Shown: one piece after another, positions 19,719 through 27,361 of the stretch
Layout of the letters: each line of letters starts with the position of its first letter
Position numbering within the stretch: the stretch's first letter is position 1
NCBI GenBank assembly: GCA_001790315.1
Contig: MGCE01000030.1
Span: forward strand, 2,585-34,722
Source of the DNA: Candidatus Rokubacteria bacterium RIFCSPLOWO2_02_FULL_72_37
GTDB lineage: Bacteria; Methylomirabilota; Methylomirabilia; Rokubacteriales; CSP1-6
Direction of reading: 5' to 3'
Length of the DNA stretch: 32,138 bases
Notes under the pieces: model-generated
Databases searched by the model: none
What the model was told of the DNA's origin: nothing
What the model saw: the letters and a program-made list of their open reading frames with translations, nothing else
Program-made: the position numbers and the translations under genes

Positions 19719-19985
19719 CTATTCCTCGACCAGTCCATACACGATCGAGGTCTCGGGGGCGGCTTCCTCGCGGCGGTAGAGGACGTCGTCGAGCCGCCCG
19801 CTGCCGATCCACGCGGCCTCGCCGCTGCCCCAGAGCGTCTCGCCGAGGACGCTCATACGCCGGTCGACGCGCTCGCGGACGGCGTGAGCCTCGAGCGAGG
19901 TGTCGCTCTGCGTGGTGAACGAGGTCCACTCGGGCTTCTGGCCCGAACCCTCCGTCTTCCGGTACGAGATCAGGTACTTGGGCAT
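19719..19985 (-). CDS. 88-residue protein of unknown function between carA and eamA
   Basis: I do not recognise this protein. It begins MPKYLISYRKTEGSG, a beta-strand-like start, has a central charged helix (LEAHAVRERVDRRMSVLGET), then GEAAWIGSGRLDDVLYRR and ends TSIVYGLVEE. No signal, transmembrane segment or cysteine is present, so it is likely cytoplasmic. The open frame extends upstream through carA, but the ATG at 19985 lies 8 bp after the carA stop. It is thus embedded in the carA-eamA-carB stretch and probably cotranscribed. Good codon structure and operon position support a real gene; a role cannot be given. Confidence 0.65.
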   Translation of the reverse strand: MPKYLISYRKTEGSGQKPEWTSFTTQSDTSLEAHAVRERVDRRMSVLGETLWGSGEAAWIGSGRLDDVLYRREEAAPETSIVYGLVEE

Positions 19986-19993
19986 GACGTCGA

Positions 19994-21118
19994 TCAGCCT
20001 CCCTTCCGCGCCATCAGCTCGGTGAAGCGATGGAACAGGTGGTTCGCGTCGTGCGGCCCCGGCGAGGCCTCCGGGTGGTACTGCACGGAGAACGCGGGCC
20101 ACTCGCGGTGGCGCAGGCCCTCGCAGGTGCCGTCGTTCAGGTTGACGTGTGTCGGCTCCCAGCCGCGGGCGCCGACCGAGTCCGGATCGACGGCGAAGCC
20201 GTGGTTCTGCGCGGTGATCTCGACCTTGCCCGTCGCGAGATCCTTCACCGGGTGGTTGGCGCCGTGGTGGCCGAAGGGCAGCTTGTACGTGCGGCCGCCG
20301 CCGGCGAGGCCGAGGATCTGGTGGCCGAGGCAGATGCCGAAGATCGGGAGCCGTCCGAGCAGCTCGCGCACCGAGGCGATGAGGTACGGGACGCCCTCGG
20401 GGTCGCCCGGGCCGTTGGAGAGGAACAGGCCGTCGGGCCGCCGCTCGAGGATCTCGGCGGCGGAGGTGGCGGCCGGGACGACCGTGACCTCGCAGCCCGC
20501 CATCCGGAGCTGCCGCAGGATGTTGAGCTTGACGCCGCAGTCGTAGGCGACGACGCGGAGGTGGGGCGCGGGCGGCGGCACGTAGCCCCGTGCGAGCTCC
20601 CAGCTTCCCTCCTGCCAGGCGAACGGCGCCTCCGTCGTCACCTCCGCGACGAGATCGCGACCGACGAGGCCCGGCAGCGCGCGGGCACGCTCGAGCAGGC
20701 GCGCGGGATCGGCCTCGACGGAGGAGATGATGCCGTCCTGGGCGCCGTGATCCCGCAGATGACGCGTGAGCGCGCGCGTGTCGATGCCCTGGAGGCCCAC
20801 GATCCCGTGGGTCCTGAGGTAGTCGTGGAGGCTCGTCGAGGCCCGGAAGTTCGACGCGATCGGCGAGGCCTCCTTCACGATGAACCCGTTCACCCACGGG
20901 CGCCGCGACTCGACGTCCTCCAGGTTCACGCCGTAGTTGCCGATCAGCGGGTAGGTCATCATGACGATCTGGCCACGGTAGCTCGGGTCCGTCAGGATCT
21001 CCTGGTAGCCCGACATCGCCGTGTTGAAGATGACCTCGCCGGAGGCCTCGCCGAGCGCTCCGAGCGCCCCGCCACGAAACACGCGACCGTCGCGCAGGAC
21101 GAGGATGGCGGGCGTCAC
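19994..21118 (-). CDS. carA: Carbamoyl-phosphate synthase small (glutaminase) subunit
   Basis: This 374-residue subunit hydrolyses glutamine and passes ammonia to CarB. The N-terminal half shows GEVIFNTAMSGYQEILTDPS (residues 28-47), YPLIGNYGVN and GLQGIDTRALTRHLR. The class-I glutamine amidotransferase domain has YDCGVKLNILR, LFLSNGPGDP, the nucleophile C263 in FGICLGHQILGLA, and the H348/E350 pair in VQYHPEASPGP. Start is GTG at 21118, overlapping the pyrC stop as GTGA. The partner carB is about 1.3 kb further on rather than adjacent. Confidence 0.97.
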   Translation of the reverse strand: MTPAILVLRDGRVFRGGALGALGEASGEVIFNTAMSGYQEILTDPSYRGQIVMMTYPLIGNYGVNLEDVESRRPWVNGFIVKEASPIASNFRASTSLHDYLRTHGIVGLQGIDTRALTRHLRDHGAQDGIISSVEADPARLLERARALPGLVGRDLVAEVTTEAPFAWQEGSWELARGYVPPPAPHLRVVAYDCGVKLNILRQLRMAGCEVTVVPAATSAAEILERRPDGLFLSNGPGDPEGVPYLIASVRELLGRLPIFGICLGHQILGLAGGGRTYKLPFGHHGANHPVKDLATGKVEITAQNHGFAVDPDSVGARGWEPTHVNLNDGTCEGLRHREWPAFSVQYHPEASPGPHDANHLFHRFTELMARKGG

Positions 21119-22389
21119 GGCCGCACGACCCCGCCGGCGACGATGGTGAGCGCGGGCGCGCCGGTGAGCTGCCAGGAGGCGAACGGCGTGTTGCGACTCT
21201 TCGACCTGAAGCGCGCCGGCTCGATGGTGACTCGCCGATCCAGGTCGAGCACCGTCACGTCCGCCGGCGCGCCCGGAGCGAGGCTCCCGCCCGGCAGGCC
21301 GAACAGGCGCGCCGGATCGCGCGAGAGCCGCGCGACGAGCGTCGCCAGGGACAGGAGGCCGGGGCCGACGACCCGGTCGAGCAGCACGGACACGGCGGTC
21401 TCGAGGCCGACGACGCCGAACGCGGCCCGGTCGAACTCGCCTTCTTTCTCGGCGAGCGCGTGCGGCGCGTGGTCGGTCGCGATGCAATCGATGGTGCCGT
21501 CGGCGAGCGCCTCGAGGAGCGCCTCCGTGTCGCGCTTGGTCCGGAGCGGTGGCGCCATCTTCGTGTTCGGATCGTACGTCCGGACAGCCTCTTCGGTGAG
21601 GACCAGATGGTGTGGCGTCACCTCGGCGGTCACCCGCACGCCTCGCGATTTCCCTTCGCGGACGAGCCGGACCGCGCCCGCCGTCGAGAGGTGGGCGATG
21701 TGCACGTGCGCCCCTGTCAGCTCCGCGAGGAGGATGTCGCGCGCGACCATCACGTCCTCGGCCGCCGCCGGCGCGCCCGGCAGGCCGACCTCCGTGGAGA
21801 CGACGCCCTCGTTCATCGCCCACCCGTGACAGAGCGTCGTGTCCTCCGCGTGGCTGACGACCGGCACGCCGAAGGGCAGCGTGTACTCGAGCGCGCGCCG
21901 GTAGAGGCCGGCGTTCATCACGCACCGGCCGTCGTCGGAGAAGGCCACGCAGCCGGCCTCGGCGAGCTCCGCCAGCTCGGCGAGCTCCTCGCCCTTGAGG
22001 CCGCGGGTCACCGCGCCGATCGGGTAGACGCGCACGACGCCCTCGACCTTCGCCTTGGCCAGGATGTAATCCGTGACGGCGCCGTTGTCGTTGACGGGAT
22101 GCGTGTTCGCCATGCACGCCACGGCCGTGAAGCCGCCGGCCGCCGCGGCGCGCGTTCCCGTCGCGACCGTCTCCTTGTACTCGTAGCCCGGCTCGCGCAG
22201 GTGGACGTGCACGTCGATGAAGCCCGGGCAGACCACCTTCCCCGTCACGTCGAGGACCTCGGTGCCAGCCGGCGCCTCGAGCCTTCTTCCGACGCGCTCC
22301 ACCCGCCCCTCGACGAGCAGGACGTCCTGCACGGCGTCGAGGCCGTTGGCGGGATCGACGACGCGGCCGTTCTGGAGCAGCAGACTCAT
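21115..22389 (-). CDS. pyrC: Dihydroorotase (class I)
   Basis: This 424-residue zinc amidohydrolase cyclises carbamoyl aspartate to dihydroorotate. The metal-binding HVH is in GFIDVHVHLREPG. Further ligands and active-site segments are VACMANTHPVND, VAFSDDGRCVM, VVSHAEDTTLC, AHVHIAHLST and CIATDHAPHA. The Asp in FSDDG lies where other dihydroorotases use a carboxylated lysine, as in the Aquifex/Bacillus class I enzymes. The ATG at 22389 overlaps the pyrB stop as ATGA. Aspartate carbamoyltransferase and class I dihydroorotase often associate physically, in keeping with this adjacency. Confidence 0.96.
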   Translation of the reverse strand: MSLLLQNGRVVDPANGLDAVQDVLLVEGRVERVGRRLEAPAGTEVLDVTGKVVCPGFIDVHVHLREPGYEYKETVATGTRAAAAGGFTAVACMANTHPVNDNGAVTDYILAKAKVEGVVRVYPIGAVTRGLKGEELAELAELAEAGCVAFSDDGRCVMNAGLYRRALEYTLPFGVPVVSHAEDTTLCHGWAMNEGVVSTEVGLPGAPAAAEDVMVARDILLAELTGAHVHIAHLSTAGAVRLVREGKSRGVRVTAEVTPHHLVLTEEAVRTYDPNTKMAPPLRTKRDTEALLEALADGTIDCIATDHAPHALAEKEGEFDRAAFGVVGLETAVSVLLDRVVGPGLLSLATLVARLSRDPARLFGLPGGSLAPGAPADVTVLDLDRRVTIEPARFRSKSRNTPFASWQLTGAPALTIVAGGVVRP

Positions 22390-23324
22390 GCGCCGTTCCC
22401 TCCCTTGCTGCCCGCGAGCAAGAGCAGGACACCCATCCGCACGGCGACGCCCTTCGCGACCTGGTCGAGGATCACCGAGTACGGCCCGTCGGCGACTTCC
22501 GGTGAGAGCTCGACGCCGCGATTGACCGGCCCGGGGTGCATGATCAGCACGTCCGGCCGTGCGTGCCGCGCGAGCCGGTCGAGCGAGAGCCCCCAGTAGC
22601 GCGAATACTCGCGCAGCGACGGGATCAGGCCCGCGGCCATGCGCTCGTGCTGCAGGCGCAGCATCATGATCACGTCCACGTCGCGGATCGCGTCGTCGAG
22701 GCGGTGGCTCACCTTGACGCCCAGCTCCTGGACGAACGGCGGGATCAGCGTCGGCGGCCCCGCCACGGTCACCGTCATGCCGAGCTTGCGCATGCCGTGG
22801 ATGTTCGACCGCGCGACACGGCTGTGGGCGATGTCGCCGACGATCGCGACGTGGAGGCCCTCGACGTGGCCCTTCTTCTCGCGGATCGTCAGGAGATCGA
22901 GGAGCGCCTGCGTCGGATGCTCGTGGGTGCCGTCGCCCGCGTTCACGATCGAGCAGGGGAGCTCGCGGGCCAGGAGCGCCGCGGCGCCGGAGGAGGAATG
23001 GCGGACGACGACCACGTCCGGACTCATCGCGGCGATGTTCTTGGCGGTATCGACGAAGCTCTCGCCCTTCGCCGTGCTCGAGCCGCTCGCGGCGAAGTTG
23101 ACGACGTCGGCGGACAGCCACTTGCCGGCGATCTCGAACGACGTGCGCGTCCGCGTCGACGCCTCGTAGAAGAGATTCACGACCGTCTTGCCCCGGAGCG
23201 CCGGCACCTTCTTGATCTCGCGCGTCGCGATCTCCTGCAGCGACGCCGCGGTGTCCACCAGCAGGAGGATCTCGCTCGCGTCGAGATCGCGCATGGCCAA
23301 GAGGTCTTTCCGGGTCCAGCCCAT
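22386..23324 (-). CDS. pyrB: Aspartate carbamoyltransferase catalytic subunit
   Basis: This 312-residue enzyme condenses carbamoyl phosphate with aspartate, the committed step of pyrimidine synthesis. The carbamoyl-phosphate loop is FYEASTRTRTSFE (52-64), with STAKGES and the downstream HPTQALLDL. The aspartate-side segments are MMLRLQHERM and MHPGPVNRGVE. No pyrI regulatory-chain gene is present. A TTG at 23330 would give two extra residues, but GGAGG at 23336-23332 is 7 nt from the ATG at 23324 and only 1 nt from the TTG, so ATG is chosen. It begins 2 bp after the pyrR stop. Confidence 0.96.
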   Translation of the reverse strand: MGWTRKDLLAMRDLDASEILLLVDTAASLQEIATREIKKVPALRGKTVVNLFYEASTRTRTSFEIAGKWLSADVVNFAASGSSTAKGESFVDTAKNIAAMSPDVVVVRHSSSGAAALLARELPCSIVNAGDGTHEHPTQALLDLLTIREKKGHVEGLHVAIVGDIAHSRVARSNIHGMRKLGMTVTVAGPPTLIPPFVQELGVKVSHRLDDAIRDVDVIMMLRLQHERMAAGLIPSLREYSRYWGLSLDRLARHARPDVLIMHPGPVNRGVELSPEVADGPYSVILDQVAKGVAVRMGVLLLLAGSKGGNGA

Positions 23325-23326
23325 GC

Positions 23327-23890
23327 TCAAACCTCCTCGGGTTCTTCGATCACCACGCGATCCTCGCCGTCGTGCTCGCGCAGGCGCACCGACACGCTCT
23401 CGCGCCGCGAGGTCGGGAGGTTCTTGCCGACGTAATCCGGACGGATCGGCAGCTCGCGGTGGCCGCGGTCGATCAGGGTCGCGAGCTGGATGGCCGTCGG
23501 GCGCCCGAGGTCGATGATCGCGTCGAGCGCCGCGCGGATCGTGCGGCCGGTGAAGAGCACGTCGTCCACGAGGACGACGGTCTTGCCTTTGATGGAGAAC
23601 GGGATGTCGGTGCCGCGGATGACGGGCGTGCCGCGCATCGCCAGGTCGTCCCGGTAGAGCGTGATGTCGAGGGTTCCGACGGGCAGCGTGGCGCCGTCGA
23701 TCTTGGCGATCTTGGCTGCGAGTCGATGGGCCAGCGTGACGCCGCGTGTGCGGAGCCCCACGAAGGCGAGCTCGGTGGCGCCGCCGTTCCGCTCGAGGAT
23801 CTCGTGGGCGATGCGCGTCAGCGCGCGATCGAGCGCGGCCTCGTCGAGCACCTGCGCCTTCTCGCGGAACGGCCGGGCGGGACTACTCAC
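23327..23890 (-). CDS. pyrR: PyrR bifunctional pyrimidine operon regulator / uracil phosphoribosyltransferase
   Basis: This 187-residue protein senses UMP/UTP and binds pyr mRNA; it also has uracil phosphoribosyltransferase activity in many species. The PRPP loop is VVLVDDVLFTGRTIRAAL (residues 105-122). Other PyrR marks are FVGLRTRGVTLAHRL, GTLDITLYRDDL with a following RGT, and LPIRPDYVGKNLPTSRRESV near the C-terminus. The start is GTG at 23890 with AAGGAG (23902-23897) and 6-nt spacing. It leads the operon, and a hairpin resembling a PyrR-binding loop lies immediately before its ribosome binding site, so it probably represses its own translation and that of the coupled genes. Confidence 0.96.
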   Translation of the reverse strand: MSSPARPFREKAQVLDEAALDRALTRIAHEILERNGGATELAFVGLRTRGVTLAHRLAAKIAKIDGATLPVGTLDITLYRDDLAMRGTPVIRGTDIPFSIKGKTVVLVDDVLFTGRTIRAALDAIIDLGRPTAIQLATLIDRGHRELPIRPDYVGKNLPTSRRESVSVRLREHDGEDRVVIEEPEEV

Positions 23891-23904
23891 ACTGCTCTCC
23901 TTAC

Positions 23905-23920
23905 GGGCCTCTCGGGGCCC
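23905..23920 (-). promoter_or_regulatory. Putative PyrR-binding loop abutting the pyrR ribosome binding site
   Basis: The leader RNA reads GGGCCCCGAGAGGCCC, a 5-bp G/C stem (GGGCC/GGCCC) with loop CCGAGA. The known PyrR loop consensus is ARUCCNGNGAGGYU; from its third position on, 10 of 12 places agree, differing only at the two U positions. The Shine-Dalgarno AAGGAG starts 3 nt after the hairpin. No terminator/antiterminator pair fits in the short leader, so control at translation initiation, as known for Mycobacterium smegmatis pyr mRNA, is more likely than attenuation. Confidence 0.65.
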
Positions 23921-23952
23921 ACTTAAAGGACAAGCACGAACGAACCTACGTC

Positions 23953-23982
23953 ACTCTACCTGCGCGTTCCCGCCGCTGTCAA
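23953..23982 (-). promoter_or_regulatory. Predicted promoter of the pyrimidine operon
   Basis: On the minus strand there is TTGACA (23982-23977), an 18-bp spacer and TAGAGT (23958-23953). The -35 box overlaps the exonuclease III stop codon at 23979-23981. Transcription would begin near 23946, giving a leader of about 55 nt that contains the putative PyrR loop and the pyrR ribosome binding site. Confidence 0.55.
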
Positions 23983-24752
23983 CCGCCGGCGAGCGTCGCG
24001 ACGACGGGCACGTGGTCGGATGGCTTCTCACCCTTGCGCTCCTCACGGTCGATCTCGACCGCGGTGCAGGCGCTCGCCACGGACGCCGACACGAGGATGT
24101 GATCGATCCGGAGCCCCCAGCCCCGGTGGAACGCCCCGGCCCGGTAGTCCCACCACGTGAACAGCTCGCCCGCCTCGCGGTGCAGGCGGAGCGCGTCGCT
24201 GAGCCCCCAGGCGAGGAGGTCCCGGAACGCCGCACGCTCCGGCTCGCTGCACATGATCTTCCCCCGCCACTGCTCGGGGTCCCACACGTCCCGGTCCTCG
24301 GGCGCGACGTTGAGGTCGCCGCAGACGACGACGTCGCGCCCGGCGTCGGCGCCGGCGTCGAGAAAGGCGCGGAGGCGCCGGTACCAGTCGAGCTTGTAGA
24401 CGTACTTCTCCGAGCCCACCTCCTGGCCATTCGGGCCGTAGACGTTGACGACGCGGAGGCCGGCGACGTCGGCCACCAGGAACCGGCGCTGGGCGTCGTC
24501 GGCGTCGCCCGGGAGCGCGCGCGCGACCTCGGTCGGCTCCGCGCGCGAGAGTATCGCGACGCCGTTGTAGGTGCGCTGCCCGGCGACGAGCGACCGGTAC
24601 CCACACGCCTCGAGCTCGGCGCGCGGGAACTCCTCATCGGTCACCTTGACCTCCTGCAGGCACACGATGTCGGGCCGGCGGCGCTCGAGCCAGGCCAGGA
24701 GGCGTGGCAGGCGGATTCGGATCGAGTTGACGTTCCAGGTCGCGAGCTTCAC
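23979..24752 (-). CDS. xth: Exodeoxyribonuclease III
   Basis: This 257-residue AP endonuclease / 3'-5' exonuclease acts in base-excision repair. Its endonuclease/exonuclease/phosphatase-fold motifs are all visible: ATWNVNSIRIRLPRLL (residues 4-19), IVCLQEVKV with the metal-binding Glu, VNVYGPNG, VCGDLNVAPED, WGLRIDHILVS and the C-terminal SDHVPVVA with the catalytic Asp-His. The start is GTG at 24752, overlapping the carbamate kinase stop as GTGA; the longer frame upstream reads through arcC and is not protein-like. The function complements uracil-DNA glycosylase in repair but the two genes are 23 kb apart. Confidence 0.95.
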   Translation of the reverse strand: MKLATWNVNSIRIRLPRLLAWLERRRPDIVCLQEVKVTDEEFPRAELEACGYRSLVAGQRTYNGVAILSRAEPTEVARALPGDADDAQRRFLVADVAGLRVVNVYGPNGQEVGSEKYVYKLDWYRRLRAFLDAGADAGRDVVVCGDLNVAPEDRDVWDPEQWRGKIMCSEPERAAFRDLLAWGLSDALRLHREAGELFTWWDYRAGAFHRGWGLRIDHILVSASVASACTAVEIDREERKGEKPSDHVPVVATLAGG

Positions 24753-25687
24753 GGCGCGTCCCGTACGATCGCGGTGCCCGCGCGCCCGGCGACGGCCTCG
24801 GCGACGCGGTCGAGCGAGGTGATGACCGCGCGGCCACCGGCCTCGACGAACTCGGCCGCCGCCTCGACCTTCGGCCCCATGCTGCCCGGCGGGAACTCGC
24901 CCGCGGCGAGCAGCTGTTGCGCCTCGCGGATCGTGAGCCGGCTGAGGAAGCGCTGCCGCGGCGTGCCCCAGCCGACGGCCACGCGCTCGACGCCGGTGAG
25001 GAACAGCACGGCGTCGGCGCCGAGTGCCTGCGCGAGCACGACGCTCGCGAAGTCCTTCTCGATCACGGCCTCGACGCCACGGAGCCCGCCGGGCGTCTCG
25101 ACCACGGGAATGCCGCCGCCGCCCACGGCGACGGGGATCGCGCCGGCGTCCACGAGCGCCCGGACCAGCGGCGCCTCGACGACCCGGACGGGACGCGGCG
25201 AGGGGACGACGCGCCGCCAGCCGCGCCCCGCGTCCTCGACGACCTGCCAGCCGCTCTCCTTCGCGAGCCGCGCGGCCTGCGCCTCTCGATAGAACGTCCC
25301 GATCGGCTTGGTCGGTCGCGCGAAGGCCGGGTCGGCGGGGTCCACGACCACCTGGCAGACGAGAGCCGCGACGCGGTCGGGAAGCCCGCGCCGGCGCAGC
25401 AGGTTGCCGAGCACCTGCTGGATCGCGAAGCCCATGCTGCCCTGCGTCTCGGCGACGCAGAGATCCAGCGTGAGGGCGGGGATCACGAGCTTGGCGATCT
25501 CCATGCGGAGCAACTCCTCGCCGACCTGCGGGCCGTTGCCGTGCGTCAGCACGAGGCGGTGGCCCGCCGCGACCAGGTCGAGGAGCGGCGGGAGCGAGCG
25601 GGTGAGCGCGTCGAACCATTCGGTGGCCGACCCGCCGTCGTCGGTCCGGAGGGCGTTCCCGCCGATGGCGACGACGAGCCGGGTCAT
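24749..25687 (-). CDS. arcC: Carbamate kinase
   Basis: This 312-residue enzyme interconverts carbamoyl phosphate + ADP and carbamate + ATP; catabolic forms yield ATP. Visible family motifs are VVAIGGNAL (residues 5-13), LTHGNGPQVGEELLR, ETQGSMGFAIQQ, KPIGTFY, AVGGGGIPV, GVEAVIEKDFAS, DAVLFLTGVERV and PPGSMGPKVEAA. The start is the ATG at 25687, which overlaps the stop of a 44-residue micro-ORF as ATGA. No arginine deiminase or ornithine carbamoyltransferase is in the window. A DUF1116 gene upstream and an FdrA gene further on match the E. coli ureide cluster that ends in a carbamate kinase, so ATP production from a ureide is the likely role. Confidence 0.95.
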   Translation of the reverse strand: MTRLVVAIGGNALRTDDGGSATEWFDALTRSLPPLLDLVAAGHRLVLTHGNGPQVGEELLRMEIAKLVIPALTLDLCVAETQGSMGFAIQQVLGNLLRRRGLPDRVAALVCQVVVDPADPAFARPTKPIGTFYREAQAARLAKESGWQVVEDAGRGWRRVVPSPRPVRVVEAPLVRALVDAGAIPVAVGGGGIPVVETPGGLRGVEAVIEKDFASVVLAQALGADAVLFLTGVERVAVGWGTPRQRFLSRLTIREAQQLLAAGEFPPGSMGPKVEAAAEFVEAGGRAVITSLDRVAEAVAGRAGTAIVRDAP

Positions 25688-25818
25688 GGGAGCGGGGTCC
25701 GCGCGGCCGGCTCGCGCCGTGGGTGGCCTGCTGCAGGCACGCGTGGCTTTGATTGGAGCGGGGTCCGCGCGGCCGGCTCGCGCCGTGGGTGGCCTGCTGC
25801 AGGCACGCGTGGTTTCAT
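25684..25818 (-). CDS. Possible 44-residue micro-ORF built from two 22-codon repeats
   Basis: The ATG at 25818 overlaps the DUF1116 stop as ATGA, and the TGA at 25686-25684 overlaps the arcC ATG as ATGA. Between them the peptide consists of two near-identical 22-residue units of the form KPRVPAAGHPRREPAARTPL, joined by QS and ending in P. It is Pro/Arg-rich with no known domain. The repeat length (66 bp) is a multiple of three, so duplication kept the frame and both couplings. It may be translated merely to carry ribosomes from DUF1116 to arcC. I see no independent ribosome binding site, so a functional peptide is uncertain. Confidence 0.4.
   Translation of the reverse strand: MKPRVPAAGHPRREPAARTPLQSKPRVPAAGHPRREPAARTPLP
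25689..25812. repeat. 66-bp-period tandem duplication between DUF1116 and arcC
   Basis: Two identical 58-bp blocks (25689-25746 and 25755-25812) are separated by 8 bp, giving a period of 66 bp. Each contains the near-palindrome GCCTGCTGCAGGC. Perfect identity suggests a recent duplication or an element kept identical by recombination. It fills the whole space between the two genes. Confidence 0.92.
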
Positions 25819-27218
25819 CCGGCGAGCGCCGCGAGCGCCAGCTCGAAGCAGGCGAGCGGCGCGCGGGCGACGCCGGCGCCGATCTGGCCGGTCCCGGCCT
25901 GCCGCCCGGCGATGCCCGTGTTGATGAGCGGCGTGATTCCGGTCTCGACGACGCGCCGCACGTCGATGCCCGCGGGCACCCCACGCTCGTCCTGCGCGGG
26001 GATCGAGAAGTACGGGTGCTCGCCGTGACAGATGTCGCGGATCTCCTCGGTCGCGGCCAGCGCGTCCGCCATCCCGCCGGCGCCGACGAAGCGGGCGACC
26101 GCGGGGGACGCCGCCATCGCGCCGCCGCCGAGGCCGACCGTCTCGACGATCGCGCTGTCGCCCATGTCCGGGTTTGCGTCGCCGGCGCCGTAGCCCGGGA
26201 AGTAGAGCCCGGTGGGCATTTCGACGGGCGCCGTGAACCACCGGTCGCCCGTCGCGGAGACCCGGATGCCGAAGTCCGTGCCGTTGCGCGCCATCGCGGT
26301 GACGAGCGTCGCCTCCGGGATGCCGGCCGCCGGGTCGGCGAGCGCCTTGCCTGCCGCCATCGCGACGTTCAGGAAGAACTGATCGTTGCCGGCCATGAAC
26401 TCGGCGAGCCGCGCGACCGCGTTGTGGCGCTGGCCCGCGCGCGCCACGTGCGGCATCAGCGCGCGCACTAGGAGCGAGGAGGCGGCGACGTTCCGCTGGT
26501 GCAGCTCGTCGCCCATCCGCAGTGCCTGGGCGATGAGCGGGCGCAGCTCGATCCCGCGCGCCGCCCTGAGCGCGGCGCCGAGTAGCGGCCCGGCCTCGCT
26601 GGCGAGCCAGCGCAGGCGCGCGAGCACGGAGTCGTCGGTCGCGCCGAAGCGGAGCACCTTGCCGAGGCCTTCGTTGATCGTCGCGTGGGCGCGGGTGCCG
26701 TGCGCGCGGTTCTCGACCACGAGGACCGGCATCGACGCGGTGACGATCCCCGTCATCGGGCCGACCGCTCGCCAGTCGTGGCAGGGCGCCAGGCGCGCCG
26801 CGCCGCGCCGCACGAGGTCCTCCGCGGCGTCGTCGTTGGCCGCCCAGCCCTCGTAGCGGATCGCGCAGCGGACGGCCGCGCGCATCGGCTCGCACATCCG
26901 CTCCCAGGCGAGCGGCGGCCCCGCGTGGAGCACCGTGCGCTCGGGCAGCTCGAGCGCCTCGCGGGCGGGGCGGCAGTCGACCAGCGCGGGCTCGCCGCCG
27001 GTGAGCCGATCGAACGCGACGGCGTTCGCGCGCTCGACGGCCTCGCGCCGAGCGTCCAGGCGCGCGAGCAGGGCGAGGGCGTGGGCGCTGGCAGCCGGCG
27101 GCCGCCAGGCGACGTGGACGACCGGCACGCGCAGGGCGGCGAGCGTCTCGGCGAACAGCTCGAGGCCCACGTTGACGACGCGCGGCGGCGCGGCCAGCAA
27201 CGGGTGCTCCGGCGTCAT
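25815..27218 (-). CDS. DUF1116 (YlbE/AllG-like) protein
   Basis: This 467-residue protein belongs to the DUF1116/YlbE family. Recognisable segments are NVGLELFAETL near the N-terminus, HDWRAVGPMTGIVTASMPV, ENRAHGTRAHATINEGLGKV, GDELHQRNVAAS, AGNDQFFLNVAMAAGK, MARNGTDFGIRVS and GAGDANPDMGDSAIVET. In E. coli the homologue lies beside fdrA, ylbF and a carbamate kinase gene; fdrA-ylbE-ylbF have been reported as oxamate (oxalurate) transcarbamylase (allFGH). Here arcC follows directly, FdrA lies across a kinase gene, and no YlbF/DUF2877 gene is seen. The ATG at 27218 has GGGAGGG (27228-27222). Family assignment is firm; the exact substrate is inferred. Confidence 0.88.
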   Translation of the reverse strand: MTPEHPLLAAPPRVVNVGLELFAETLAALRVPVVHVAWRPPAASAHALALLARLDARREAVERANAVAFDRLTGGEPALVDCRPAREALELPERTVLHAGPPLAWERMCEPMRAAVRCAIRYEGWAANDDAAEDLVRRGAARLAPCHDWRAVGPMTGIVTASMPVLVVENRAHGTRAHATINEGLGKVLRFGATDDSVLARLRWLASEAGPLLGAALRAARGIELRPLIAQALRMGDELHQRNVAASSLLVRALMPHVARAGQRHNAVARLAEFMAGNDQFFLNVAMAAGKALADPAAGIPEATLVTAMARNGTDFGIRVSATGDRWFTAPVEMPTGLYFPGYGAGDANPDMGDSAIVETVGLGGGAMAASPAVARFVGAGGMADALAATEEIRDICHGEHPYFSIPAQDERGVPAGIDVRRVVETGITPLINTGIAGRQAGTGQIGAGVARAPLACFELALAALAG

Positions 27219-27236
27219 GTGCCCTCCCGTGAGAAG

Positions 27237-27266
27237 TTGACATTACCACGCCCGCCCCGGCACCAT
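27237..27266 (+). promoter_or_regulatory. Weak candidate promoter for the hybrid sensor kinase
   Basis: TTGACA (27237-27242) is followed after 18 bp by CACCAT (27261-27266), a poor -10. This 143-bp region between the divergent DUF1116 and kinase starts must hold promoters for both. For DUF1116 the only -10-like match on the minus strand is TAATGT (27245-27240), without a good -35. Confidence 0.3.
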
Positions 27267-27361
27267 GAGATGGAGGTCTGACCGAGGCGCGTGAACGAGC
27301 GAATCGTCGATCCCACCAGGCTCGGCGTGCAGAAAGAGAGCACCGATAGTGCGGTGAGCCG

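Noticed and set aside
23325..23330. TTG at 23330 as pyrB start
   Set aside because: It is only 1 nt from the GGAGG site, whereas the ATG at 23324 has ideal 7-nt spacing.
27219..27361. Sigma54 (-24/-12) promoter between DUF1116 and the hybrid kinase
   Set aside because: No TGGCA-N8-TTGC-like pair could be found on either strand, despite the sigma54-type regulator nearby.
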